Origin: Phlebiopsis flavidoalba | Lineage: Eukaryota; Basidiomycota; Agaricomycetes; Polyporales; Phanerochaetaceae | Length of the DNA stretch: 64,000 nucleotides | Assembly (NCBI GenBank): GCA_035772785.1 | Contig: JAOCPU010000001.1 | Location: forward strand, 2,108,001-2,172,000 | Direction of reading: 5' to 3' | Part shown: positions 25,771 to 40,180 of the stretch, piece after piece | Layout: the number at the start of each line of letters is the position of its first letter | Position numbering within the stretch: position 1 is the first letter of the stretch | Notes under the pieces: generated by a model | The model's input: only the letters and a program-made list of their open reading frames with translations | Told to the model about the DNA's origin: nothing | Databases searched by the model: none | Position numbers and translations under genes: made by a program

Positions 25771-26848
25771 TATTGAACTCACCCTCGCTACACACTGACA
25801 TAACTCACAGGACCAAGCGCCTTGAGTCAGTAATATGTACTAACATGCTGCCGGGTCGTTTGAATATCATTCTTCAACACTATCGCTTAACATCCCTGAT
25901 CACACTTCAACCTGTAATCAGCAAGCTGGGCAGATGTTTCGAGGTGTACGTGAGTACTGAGGTGGACGACCCTGTATCAAGAAGGAGGAGGAGTGCGGGT
26001 GAACCGAAGCGCAGAGCATTAGCTTCAGGCAAACAACGACCGACATCATGCTAAAAAACGGACTCCGCACCTCGATAGTCATGGTAGAAACAGTAATCCG
26101 TGGCGGCCGGGCCGAGCGGTGCCGCGTGCAAGGTCTACTGTGCATCCACCCACACACGTCACCTACCCAAGAAAACTGGTTGGGACATATTCTCGACGCC
26201 TCCGGAACCTCCCATTGCCACCTTTTAGCACCACCCTCACTGCTGATGACACGAAACCAGAAAATTGCGATCGTTCACGCGTTCACGTCACCAACTCCGC
26301 TATTCTGGGCACTATACGACTTGCAGCGTTTTGACATGTTTCTGTGTTGAAACAGGGGACGCCCTGCGACGAACATCCCTCGACGCCGCGTGGGTGCACT
26401 TGGGCTCCCTACCAAACTTCCGCAATATGGACAACCAAACCGCACTATCGTGTACATTCATCCCCTCTGGCATATTATTCGAACAACGACGCGTGCCTAA
26501 TCCCGGCAAGGAGGGAGAAGAGGGAAATAGGGAAACCAAGAAGGGACGAGGCCCCCAACTCTATTTGGGTTCGCAGGCTTTGATCGACGTCACGCTCCTT
26601 GATGCTGGACCTTGTCGCGCCCAAATGGATGTGCAGAGGATGATGGGCCAACAGGGCAGGACAGAGCAGTGTACGTAGTCTACATCCCTTGTCTCTCACT
26701 TGTATGCTTCACACGCAATTTCTCAGACAACAGCCCAGAACAAGAAAAATATGGGCGCTAACGTTTGTACCAAACATTGTGTGGGCAGCTGAACGATTTG
26801 AAGAATCCTGCCACAGAAGGTACACCACGGACCAGCTTAAGAAGCACA
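25771..26848. other. Presumed MOT1 5' end and JmjC-gene promoter
   Basis: This stretch should hold the missing first exon of MOT1 on the minus strand, but I cannot find its usual N-terminal helix in any frame. The remainder contains short open frames without family content and would serve as the shared divergent promoter. Confidence 0.35.
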
Positions 26849-28272
26849 ATGTCTCACTCCGCTGTACCAGAACTCTTACCCCAGCTTCGGGGGCTATGGC
26901 ACTGAACAGTACCTTCATCGCACCTACGGACGAACACATCCTCCACAGAGACTTCATCCGTATTGGACGAGACCATAAGAGCCGCTCACGAACAGATGAC
27001 AGAGGCATATTCCGCTTCTCGACCCAATCTATGCTGGCGGAGGTTATATACCGACGCGTGCATTCTCAAGTCGCTTTTGGACTTCTCAACCATACGATAT
27101 CCATCAGAGGGTTATGCCGTTGTCGTAGAGAGTGCATTTCACGACTGGACAAAGCCATCATTATTGCAGGTCCCGCTGGTGAAGGTCGACACGAACTTAC
27201 TCTCGACATCATTACCAGGATGCAAAACTCAGTGCGGCCCCTCGAGAGCTCGGATCCTCCCGCTTTTCCTCAGTCCAGGTCACCAGCTGCTTTGCCTTTC
27301 ACCTTTTCCGCTGATGTGTCCCCAAAAATTGAACCTGCGCCGTCTCTAGCTTCGTTTCTCAACAAACATTCACAAGCTCCGTTCATTCTACCCGGATTTA
27401 TGACTGATTACTGGCCGGCACTGAATGAACACCCGTGGAGCTCGATATCTTACCTTCGCTCCCTTGCAGGCGTTGGCAGGCTAGTGCCCGTGGAAATTGG
27501 CCACGATTACCGCGATGACGACTGGGCCCAAACGCTAATGCCCTGGGATGAGTTTCTGGGCGCATTAGCTTGCTCCGAAGAGAAAAAAGGGCTTGGCGCC
27601 TGTCCTGTACCTCGCTCAACATGACCTGTTCAAGCAATTTCCGGCGTTGCGAGACGATATCATTATCCCTGACTACGTCTACGCTTCTTCTCCGCCGGCG
27701 CCAGATGATTACCCGGCCTACTGTCCACCCGGTAACGAAGACCAGCTTGGTGATCAACACCTGGCTAGGTCCGGGTGGCACAGTCCCTCCCCTGCTCATA
27801 CAGTGCGTACCCAAACTCTTTGCTCGTTTCAGTGCTGAAATAAATGTAAGGACCCATTTTACAAACATATATGGTGAGCCCCCAATGTTTCACGGGGTCC
27901 CTGTATCCCCCCTAAGCAGTGGCATCTCTTGTAGCGCAAGTTGTAGGGCGTAAGACAGTCTGGCTCGCGCCACCCGAGACCACTCCCCTATATGTACACC
28001 TATTCCTCCGCCTCTTCCGAACCTGAACAGCCTCACAACCCTGCCGCGAACAATGTTAATCCGGCGTTGAGCAACACCTCCCAGGTGGACGTATTTGGCC
28101 CGCTGGAGGAGATCGGCGCGCAGTTCCCACGCTTTAGGGAACATGTCATACCGCGACCGCCATGTGTGCCACCCTCGAACCGGGAGACTTATTGTTCTTT
28201 CCTCCACCCGGGTGGTGGCATGCAATGCGTAGCGAGGAGAGACAAGTTTCTCTGTCTCAAATGTGGTTCTAG
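26849..28272 (+). CDS. JmjC-domain protein, KDM8/JMJD5-like 2-oxoglutarate/Fe(II) oxygenase
   Basis: JmjC oxygenases of this group hydroxylate or demethylate protein side chains. The start ATG at 26849 gives MSHSAVPELLPQLRGLW. An N-terminal helical part follows with DETIRAAHEQMTEAYSASRP, CWRRLYTDACILKSLLDF and LDKAIIIAGPAGEGRHEL, a region typical of JMJD5. The JmjC fold (about 27330-28272) has ILPGFMTDYWPALNEHPW, VPVEIGHDYRDDDWAQ, PVLYLAQHDLFKQFPALRDD, then GPGGTVPP. The iron-binding H-T-D is split by an intron with GTGCGT near 27803. AQVVGRKTVWLAPP follows, and the second histidine lies in LFFPPPGWWHAM near 28190-28240. The gene stops after SLSQMWF. One in-frame TGA after LWH (about 26906) and several single-base shifts are probably errors. 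It converges on P450 copy 2 with a 158-base gap. Confidence 0.82.
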
Positions 28273-28430
28273 GGACTGGTAATGGGTAATGCAGACGGCA
28301 CCAGCACTCCAATGGACATAATACAAAAGCGCTCGTTACGGTGTGTATGCCAGGCCGAGTAGTGAGCTGCTCCCCGAGCTACGAGGAGTACATATCGCGT
28401 ATGTAGGATCAAAGTTGCGCATTACCTCGT

Positions 28431-30627
28431 TTACACTTTGGAGGACTCAACGATTTCCTCAAGTTTCTCCACTCTTGGAGAGAATAAAGCTTTGAAAGGA
28501 AGCGCCCGCACGGTGCCGGTGTCCGTAAAGTTCATGGTGTCGATGGGCATCGCAGGGTCCTCACGAATGTTGAATGCCCATAACAGCAAGGCTGTGTTGA
28601 TGAACAAAGAGCTAATGCCATGACATCAGTCGCTTCCATGCGTCTCGCACTTCGTGTGCGAAAGCTTACTTGTTCGCCACATGCTGACCGATGCAGACTC
28701 TGCACACGGTTTTCATGACCGAAGAAATTAATGAGGAAACAACCGACGCACCTCCTTCCGAAGCCATAGGTAAAAGGAGAGATGTCGTCGCGAAGACCGC
28801 CAGACTTGTCCAGCCATCGACTAGGTTTAAACTCTTCTGGGTCGGCGAACACAGAGGTATCTCGACAGATTGCCCTGAGGGTGCGATCTAAAATACCCGC
28901 AACATACAAAGGTCCAAGAGTGCTTACCAGTGGTTTCCATATACTGTTGCGCCTGCAGGGATTACATAGCCATTCTGACAAAGCGGGATTACTGTCACAT
29001 CCTCGGTTTGTTCACTTCGATTGATGAACTCACCCATGCTATATCGGTAGTCGCAGAGTGCGCAAACCCTAGAACACGTATGACGTCAAAAACATCCTGA
29101 CTAAAGGACGCTTCTTGTATTAACCACCAAAGCTGATAGGTCTCCATCTGAAAGACTCAAGGTAGAACGCAACCACTGACGGCAGTAGTTTTTCGTCCTC
29201 CCATGTCGGAACTACACACAAAGGCTGAGCAGCCGAGCGAAAACATTCATCAGGCGATGCATACCTCGATCTCGACCCACAACATTGTCTAACTGAGCCT
29301 GAACCTGCGCCTGAGCTTGTGGGTGGGTTGCTGCGGCCATGATGACAAAGCTAATTGCAGTGGCCGTCTGAGACGGAGTGAGGATTTATTGGCGGAGGTT
29401 AAGAGCGATGGATTCAAAGCCTCACTGAGTCTGACCCAGCGCCAAACATTGAGCCCGCAAGATACGCAAGCTCTTCGTCTGACAAGCCATACTCGACCTG
29501 ATGGTCTAGAAGGTAGGTGGTAAACGAAGGCTGAGCGCGATTTTCCCTCTACACAAGCCATGCCAGATCATGTCAACATCAATGTGGTCCAACGTGTAGA
29601 GCGATGATTACAGACCAACTGCGTCCGCACTCCATCCACCATCCGAGTGAACATCTCAAGCTCCTCTTCATGCCATTTCCGGAGGGTCGACACAACGAAC
29701 GGTACGTGTTTGAGTATCGGGTAGTTGTCGACAATGTGTTGCCCGGCCGGTACAACTTTACCCAGCTTTTTGGTATGGATATTGATCTCCTTGACTTCTG
29801 GATCTTGTAGTATGTTGGTTGTAGTCTTGCCGTACGTCATGGCTCATTATTAAGACTTGCAGCGAACCTGAAAACTGTTAAAAATAACCTCTCAATGGCA
29901 TGATATTGGAACTTCGTACCTTTTGGCGTGGTCAAGATGACGTTCAAGGGTCTTGTAGAATGTCAATGACAAGATCCAACCCCACTTCGAAATTGGATAG
30001 GCTTGTGCTGAACAGCCGCTGAAGGCTGCAGTTGTGAATGCAGTGCCCTTTAAATCTTTTCACGACGTATTGCTCCCCATTGGTTAACAAATTCCCTACC
30101 TGCGGAGTCTCCGAAGTCCTGTCTCCATTCTTGACCAGCAGCGTACGCAATCCCTCCCGACAGAAACTCGTCGGCAGCAGTAAAGTCTGGTCTGTCTGCT
30201 AATTCGGCATTATGTTTTTGCATAATATCCACTACCTCCTGTTCGACGTCCATCACAATGGGATTAGTCAGTGAGCTAGCGAATATACTTGCCTTGTAAC
30301 CATTGATTATGACAATGAGACGGGGTCCTTGCCTAAACGAAAAGACAGGTCCATATGCCTCGGACAGCTGAGCGTATCTCATTGGAGCTCTAGGCAATTA
30401 AATAAGGTCAGCCTCAGGATAACGATAACATCTGATATTTAAGGCGGCGTACCTAGGGGACCTGGTTCAAACCACTTCTCCGACGGACCGGGAGGGAGCG
30501 CAAGCCCTTCACGGTGGGAAGCACCTGTATCACGAAACGCCAAAACAACACCAAACGCGACACCGATTGTTGCGAAACGCCAGCAACTTGCAAGATCAGC
30601 AGCGTGCTATCGGACAAAGGTAGACAT
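28431..30627 (-). CDS. Cytochrome P450 monooxygenase, copy 2
   Basis: Paralogue of the P450 at 16066-18220. The start ATG at 30627 sits in a good context (CCACCATGTCT) and is followed by MSTFVR and a hydrophobic stretch, then the proline hinge LALPPGPSEKWFEPG. Matching blocks are PMRYAQLSEAYGPVFSFRQG, VVDIMQKHNAELADRPDF, HVPFVVSTLRKWHEEELEMF, the I-helix SMFGAGSD (about 29435), the K-helix ExxR ESFR (about 29140), and ADPEEFKPSRWLDKSGGLRD. The haem loop is FTYGFGRR, an intron, then VCIGQHVAN (about 28680-28780). The C-terminus is PMDTMNFTDTG-like and stops after VESSKV. Substrate is unknown. Frame breaks are present but all catalytic blocks can be read. The upstream SDH1 gene lies in the same direction. 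Confidence 0.86.
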
Positions 30628-31360
30628 GGTGGTAGTGGGGTACAAGGCGCGAGATTCCCTGAGTGCGAATGCCGCTTTCTGTGGGAAACTTATAAGAACG
30701 GTAATGGAGCGTTTTGAAATGTATGTGTTCCTACTGGCAGCCACCGCAGGACTAGCATGCCGCAATGATAGACCCTGATAGGGATGATCTCAAAAGTTTA
30801 ATAACCCGTAGTAAGCGATATGTGCGAAGAGCTTACTGTGACATCACCGCGTATATTCTGGACAGTATTGAGTGGCACAGTTACGAGTCGATGGTCTTCA
30901 TGATATACTACCAACTTTTTGTCCTCAAAATTGGAAAGCTTGTCTACTCAAAAGTCCATCCAAGCGGCGTCCTTGCAACACCTGACCTTCACACCGAGCT
31001 TCTAAGTCCAAACTAGCTAGGATGGTCAAGCCTATTCGCTGCGGATTCGAAGACCCACAGAGACCGTTCTATACCGGACATGCCGTTTAGGTCAACTGAT
31101 CCCTTGTTCTCTCACGATCATAGGCACGAACCTTAGCTTCACTCATCAAAATAACGTTGCCTGACAACTCACAAACTCAGACGACATTCCCAGTAGCGCA
31201 ACAGTGAGTGAATGCGGCTATATTATCCATTACAATTTATCCTGAGCTGCGGGTAGGTACTTACATTGCGCGGCCCGACGCACTGTCGCGATGTGTCACA
31301 AGCGTCACACCAACGAAGCATGATTGCACAAAAAAATATCAGAATGAGGAAAGCAGACGT
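30628..31360. other. Intergenic stretch between P450 copy 2 and SDH1
   Basis: About 730 bases. An open frame at 30765-31016 on plus (83 codons, Tyr- and Ile-rich) has no recognisable content. Otherwise I see only the P450 promoter and the SDH1 3' region. Confidence 0.35.
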
Positions 31361-34016
<2,656 letters not shown>

Positions 34017-34337
34017 TGTCGCAGGACGAGGATGGCGGGGTAATGATGTCGAAGGAAAGGCGGAAAGCTCAAGCGGCCGCTCGAACGGACCTTGCCCCTG
34101 ACGTTCCAACAAACAGGCGCTCGGCCGAACCGTCAAATCCCCGAATTGCCCTCGCCCAATCACATGGCCTAGTATTTCCCCGGCTATATCCTCGACAATA
34201 ATCACCTGTCTCGCTCCCGAGGCCACCACGAGTAGACACCATTGGCCGGTGCGTGCAACTCTCGGATGGTGGACATAAATTACAATCAGCATCTACAAAA
34301 ATACAGCCTAACAGTACACAGATTTTTGGTCAACGAT
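34017..34337. other. Short spacer between SDH1 and the TBC gene
   Basis: About 320 bases with the SDH1 promoter and the 3' end of the TBC-domain gene. I see no gene in it. Confidence 0.4.
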
Positions 34338-37300
34338 TCATCTCGGGGGGCTAGCGCAAAAACACCAAGGGGATCCTGCTGCTGCCTCGGTGGAGGTTGA
34401 TCGCGTGTGGACGACGACCGCCTCCAGATGGGTTTGAGAGGAAGGTAGTGACGGCGTAGCACGGCTGCCCGCTGGAAGGTGCGGACGTAGAAGTTTGGAG
34501 GCTTTGGGAGGGCGAGACGGGGAAGGGACGCAATGGGGGACTCCCGTGCCGAAAATGACGAGAAACGTGCGGTTCCACGGTGCAAGTGGAACAGCGCTGT
34601 TCTGGTTGGGGGGCAGGATGGACACAGTAGGAGTAGGCGACGGAGAACGAGGATGCACGGCCTGCATTGCCGGGGCGACCTTAAGAGGTACACGGGTGAG
34701 CGAAGGGCCAACGGTGAAGTAATCATGTGAGCGGCGCGTCGAGGACGAGGGGTGTGAGTGCTTTAGCGACGGATGGGCGGTGGCGGCAGGTTGCGGCAGA
34801 GCAGGCGCCACGTTAGCCGGTTCAGGGGTTGCGCTGGCTGCTGTAGCAACAGCAGCAGCAACGATTTCCCTTCTCCAGAGTCTCTTGCGCGTCTCCGCTT
34901 CGCCTCTCCTCTCGCTCCTAAAAAATAATAATTTGTGTCCCCTCCTATGAATCTGGCTTGTGTCTAAAATGATCTGAGATCGATCTTCTTCAATCTGCGT
35001 CGGAGCGACTGTTCCCCTCAATACATCGCGCACATAAGACAAGCATTCCACAGCCTCTCGCTTCCGTTGGTGGATAGTCTTTGCTTTGTCTTGATCATCC
35101 GCTGAGCCGTCATCCAGTAGAAGGGTATCCACGATCCAACTGACCGAATCTCCTAAGCGGCTTTGTAAAGACTTCAGGTCGGAGATGTCTTTCTCCATCT
35201 CAAACCGTGTTCGCGGCTCCCAAGGTGGTCTGTCCGACGGAGTTCGCTCATCCAGAAGAGGATACGAGGTCCCCGTCGCAGGGTGGCGATGTGGGCAAGC
35301 GTGGCAGATTGGCGAGATCAGGGAGGTTTCGCTATAGTACAGTACCGTTAATGTCATGCTTCCGTTCATGTGCCACAAAAATACCCCACTTTGAGCTCGC
35401 TCACTGCATGCATGACGGTCTTGTTGATACCTAGGCTTTCGCCTTTCTCAAGTAGCCCTCTTGCAATCATCTCCGGTAAGCCCATGGTATTTGAGCCCTG
35501 GCGCATATGCATTCGTTGGGTGTTATCCAATGGGCCCTTCAAGCCCGAAATGCTTGATATCGACTGCCCCGCGTTCACTAACCCTTGGTCGACCCCTGCG
35601 CATAGGTGGCTCGGGTGGCTCCGGGGTACTTCAAGTGAGATATTGAGCATGTTTAAGTTTTCGTGCATCACCGAGACTCCGGTCGCAGCGGTGGGGGACA
35701 TCTGAAGCGTGAGAGCCTGGCGTAGTAGCAATGCGGCGGGGTGGATAGTTGTAGTAGAGCTTGAAGTCAATGGGGGATACCGGAGGAGGTACGTGAGTTG
35801 GGTGCTGTAGTCCGATGGAATTACTGGGGTGAAGACTATTTGAACGAAAGCACTTCAAACCAAGATAGCGAAACTTACACTGATTTCGGATCCGAATGAG
35901 CATAGCAACGCACACCCACGGAGCCAGGTCGAAGGATGGGTCGCACGCAAACAGCCCGTCCCAGAGGACCATCGCATCCCCCATGGTGAACTCACGCGTA
36001 AACAGGAGCCGCAGCCATCGACTAGTGGACATCATCATGAGTAAGTGTCCCACGAAAGACACTCGGCAGTCTGATTCACTCACATTCCAATATATCTGCG
36101 GTTCAATGCCTGAACTTTGTAAACTCTTCCATAGTTGTGGATCAACGCTCTTCAACATAATAGACTGCATTCGGTTGCATGCCATTGATAATCGGCGCGA
36201 CGTACGGCTTGAGGCCTGAATCGGTGGGACTGACGGGCAACTGGACGTGAGATGGAAGAGGCGTCTTCCCCACGCTTCGTGTCCTTCACCTCGCGCCATT
36301 CATACCATCGTTCAACGCCACGCATGACAGAGCGGAAAAAGCGTCCACGCGTCCGCGGCTACCCATACTCTGGAGCAAAATATCCTTGAGAGGATGGTCG
36401 TGGAAGTCGGTATCGTTTGTATTTATTGAGTCGTAGTCGATTGCGTAGTAAAGTGGCGCCAATAACTCGTGCATTCCTATGCCGGTATCCCAACGTCGGG
36501 GTGCGTTATCGAGTACAGAAACAATATGTTTGTCAAACTGTGCCTGAACCTCTGGATCCCGAAAGTATTCGATATCCGGGAACCTAATCGCAGGTGAGAT
36601 TGGGGGCATGAATGTTACACTTTTACATACGTTCTTTCGACATCTTGCAATATCGTTTTTCCGGAGATCCATAGATGCAAACCACGTCGTCCAAGGATTC
36701 TGTTTGAATGTCAATCTCGGACCGGTGTCTGCAATTCGTTCGTGCCTGACATACCTCTGTATGCAGACTCAATGGATTGTTCAGATCCAAGTTTCCGCCA
36801 TTTCGTTCAGTCCTGGGAGGTGAAATGTTCGTGCCTGGTATAATCACTCCATCTTCGTAACCTCCATCGGGGGCACGCATTTTCTCCAGAAAGAGATTCT
36901 CATACTCCTGCCGGGATGACTTGAGGGCTTCGAGCGGGATGGTAGCATACTCTGGAGGATGGGGCTGCAAACGGTCCAGCTTCCACAAGAAACAACTATA
37001 CGACACGGACATAAAGAATGCGCACATCGTTATGGACGGATGCGACGTACCTTCCACGCCAGACTTGATCGCCCGCGCTACACCGGCCCAGTACTGTCTG
37101 TAGAAAGACAAACAAGCAACCGACCTCCTAAGCGCAGCATCCTTGACCTTGTTGATGGTCAAGGAAGAGTTGAAGAGCGCATCGTACGCATCCCTATCGC
37201 ACCAAAGCTGTTACACGCTCGGACCTTCGAGCCAAGTACCAAGCAGAACGAAAACAGACTTGAGCTCTTTCACATCTGGTCGTGTCCTTTGTTCGCCCAT
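34338..37300 (-). CDS. TBC1D5-like Rab GTPase-activating protein
   Basis: TBC proteins stimulate GTP hydrolysis by Rab GTPases in membrane traffic; TBC1D5 types act with retromer. After NSSLTINKVKDAAL (about 37130-37190) comes a long insert, then DLNNPLSLHTE and NPWTTWF. The arginine-finger block reads TILQDVERTFPDIEYFRDPE across an intron with GTATGTAA (about 36540-36660), so the catalytic arginine is present. Later blocks are LLAPLYYAIDYDS, MLKSVDPQLWKSLQSSGIEP and SRWLRLLFTREFTMGDAMVL with the glutamine-region helix LWDGLFACDPSFDLAPWV. The C-terminal part (34338-35800) has a helix MEKDISDLKSLQSRLGDSVS and a Pro-rich tail. Five T at 36656-36660, where four are needed, break the frame exactly at the finger block. 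The start at 37300 is a guess. Confidence 0.8.
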
Positions 37301-37577
37301 CTGCTTGTGAGAAGTTGTTCTGTAATCTTGGGTGATCGCGACGGAAGGTAGCAGCGGGTAAGTAAAGTGGCTGGAAGCTGTGGGTACTCGCGACGAGACA
37401 GCCTGAGAATCATGCATGGCACACTGATGCGGTCATTGCACAGTAAGACGCCCGCACAGGCACGTCGACCTGCATGTCGACACATGAGTTGCCGAAATAT
37501 TCAAGAGTATCAAAGGATATTTGCCAAGCAGTTACATACGCAGGGACCGACATAGATACTTACTTACAGACTTGGGG

Positions 37578-40180
37578 CTACAGAGGTACATTGAAAGCAA
37601 ACTGGTTGAACAGACTCTCTGGGAAATAACGAGCTCGGGACACTGCGCCCGCCAAAGAACCTTCCGTCCAACTCCCGCACAGTCTTCCACGCCCCGACGG
37701 GACCAGCGAATTGGACAAAAATGCGAACAGCTTGATCTGCAGGAGGGCGGGGGAGGGCTGACTAAATGCACTATGACCCGCTCAACCGTCCCGTTCTTGG
37801 AGCATTCCTCGCCTACGAGAATGTCGTTAGCTAAGGTTGGAATTCAGAGGGCTATTGTCGTACCTATTTCTTCCCTGAGCTCATCATCATCCACGTCCTC
37901 GGGGGACCCACCATGTTCGTCAGAACAACGATTTTGCTTGGCTCTCCGATATCGCTCCCGGTCTTCTCGAATCACCTTGTGAGTCCCTCGTTCCTATTCA
38001 CGATCTTTCCCATCTTAGACCCCAGCCGCCAGCCGCTTTGCGTGCCTTGCTCCTTCTCCCTTCTTGCCTGGGGACATGAACTTGCTCCATGGTTAAAGCC
38101 AGTCGTGAACGATGCCGCTAGGCCATCAACAACCTAATCACTTGCCCTTCTTTGTGGCCCCCATTTTGCCATGAGCCGGGCAGAGAATCCTGCGGGGTCC
38201 GGCCTGCACCCGAAACGTAACCCTGACACATCCAATGATTAGAAGTAAAGCTTACCGTTTTTAGACATGGACCCGCACTGCCTCAGGCGCGGAAGAGCGG
38301 GATAAGAGGGCGAATGAGAGCTAGCGCCCCCGTGCGGACAATGGGGGTGGCTATCTTGGATGCCGCAGAGCTGCCCAATTTTGGCCGCAATAGCAGCAGC
38401 AGCCTCCCGGCTACTTTTCACCTTCTTCTTCTGGAGGCGAGGATGCTCCCCGAGCATGGGTAGTCCCGCGGCTGACGGTGGAGAACAGCACAGATGTTGA
38501 AGGGGCGAAGGGATTGTACGCGAGAGCGCGGCGGTTCAGGGGACTTGGCTTCTGCCCATAGCTACTGGGTTCGCGGGCTTCGAGTGTGACATCGCAAGAC
38601 GGCACAAATATGCCTCTTCACCATCAGTTCTCAGTGGCCGGTGGCTCTGCTAAATGGGGCGGCTCCTCGAAGCTAATCGGGGACAATGTCGTCGTCTTCA
38701 GGTTCTCGCCGGAGGGAGGAAAGGACAGCGTCTTGATGGCCTAGCAGCAAAATGACGAGGAGGCAGTCACATGCTCGGCTTAGTGAGATGCCGCTCGCTA
38801 TCTGCCGGAAAATCCCGCCGACATGGGCCAATCGACGCCTGATATGCTTCGTCATACCAGGCAGATTAGCACGGACTGAGCCACGAGACTCACGTCAACT
38901 GGCGAGCTTGGCCACGATTGGCGGACGCGCCCGATGACGACGAGGGCGCCGGTCGTCGCATCTTCGTCATGATGAGAAGGGCTGGCCTGTCATATCGTCC
39001 ACTACTCGTCCTGTCAGATGTGAGCACGCCTAAGTATCGGATAGGTGGGAATCGGATGTAAATACCAGTCTTGCGGAGGAGAGCCGTTGCGTCGTCGGAG
39101 CCACTACCCCCATGGCTGTCTTCATCGTAGCTGATCTGGCTGAGGTTCTGTGTCGTTTGCGATCCTCACGTTCCGGGGGTGGGCGGCGCCTTTCTTCAAG
39201 CAACCTGTTTTTTGTGCCTGCCCCCTCGGCGCTTCCTTCTGCTTCCAAACCCTTGTACTCATGTATAATCGTTGGTCGCAGCCGGTGGGGGTCATACATC
39301 TCGCTGGGATCCCAGGTAGGAAGGTGCAAGCGCGTGCTTATTCTACACAGAAGAGTTTGCATATGATAAAAAAATACAAAGCACACGACGCTTAGCAGAT
39401 CCATCGCACCCCTTTTATCTCTTCTTGCCCTCACCACCTTTCCTTTTCCGCGCCTTCTCTGGGTTTTGAAAGCCATTGACGTACTTGAGTCGGAGTACCA
39501 TTTGAGCGGTGGTCTTAAAGACTTTTTAGCCCCCATCCTTGACTGTTGAGAAGGTACCGGGGGGTTCGGTACTGAGTTTCCAGTGGTGCAGACGTCGGTT
39601 CGAACCAAGGTTCGGAGGGCGCGAATATATGGACGCGCGTGTGTCCTTGCTTGAGTGAGATTGTTTGCGGCGACATACTGGCCGACCGCGTTCGTGGTTC
39701 GTATACCGCAGCCACCCACCGGCCACCGAGAGTGCTGTAGGCGCACACTTCGTTTTTTGGCGGACGGATTGCGACTTGCGTCGCACTGGGGCACATATCC
39801 GCGAGACTTGCAGACCATTCCTGAGTGTTGCGGACGCTGTGCGTTTGCAAGCAAAACGGTAGGGAGGAGCATGGACAGACGAGAAGTGTGAATAATCACG
39901 CTTTACGACATTCAAGCTGTGGAGAAGGAAGAGATACGACGCTGAAGCACTTACACGGACCGGCACCTGAATCATTCGCATTGCTACTATGTACTTGAGG
40001 CTGCGGCAACTGGGAGCGGACGGGAGCAGGGGGAGGTTACTGTAGGCGCTCTACCGAGACGGCCGGATTGGGGTATCGGAGGTGAGGAATGTCGTTGTGG
40101 GCCAATCGGCGAGACAAATGCTTTGGAAGATTGCGAATTGGACGTGCCACGCGTACAGACCACCAGCTCTGATCAGACAT
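37578..40180 (-). CDS. RBM17: SPF45/RBM17-like splicing factor (G-patch and UHM)
   Basis: A second-step or alternative-splicing factor that binds spliceosomal ligand motifs through a UHM domain. ATG at 40180 leads into [12 protein letters not shown], the usual GGLY start of the family. Next are [28 protein letters not shown] and an intron (GTGAGG..TGTGTAG near 39330-39450), then [13 protein letters not shown] and YQRRLAMSAGFSG. A damaged G-patch lies around 38050-38170. The UHM follows with [58 protein letters not shown], and [10 protein letters not shown] with the RXF ligand-binding motif. The end is [19 protein letters not shown], stop at 37578-37580. Frame shifts are frequent but every block can be placed. 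Length of about 550 residues fits fungal SPF45. Confidence 0.87.

Noticed and set aside
26095..26180. GGCCGAGCGG, similar to the A box of a Ser or Leu tRNA
   Set aside because: No B box with GGTTCGA at the right distance and no acceptor-stem pairing that I could build.
34338..35378. The 346-codon minus frame as a separate Pro-rich gene
   Set aside because: It is better read as the C-terminal exon of the TBC1D5-like gene: it is in the same direction, and its leading acidic helix follows on from the upstream TBC exons.
39595..39612. GGTTCGAACC, similar to a tRNA B box
   Set aside because: It falls within the SPF45 coding region and no A box or cloverleaf fits around it.
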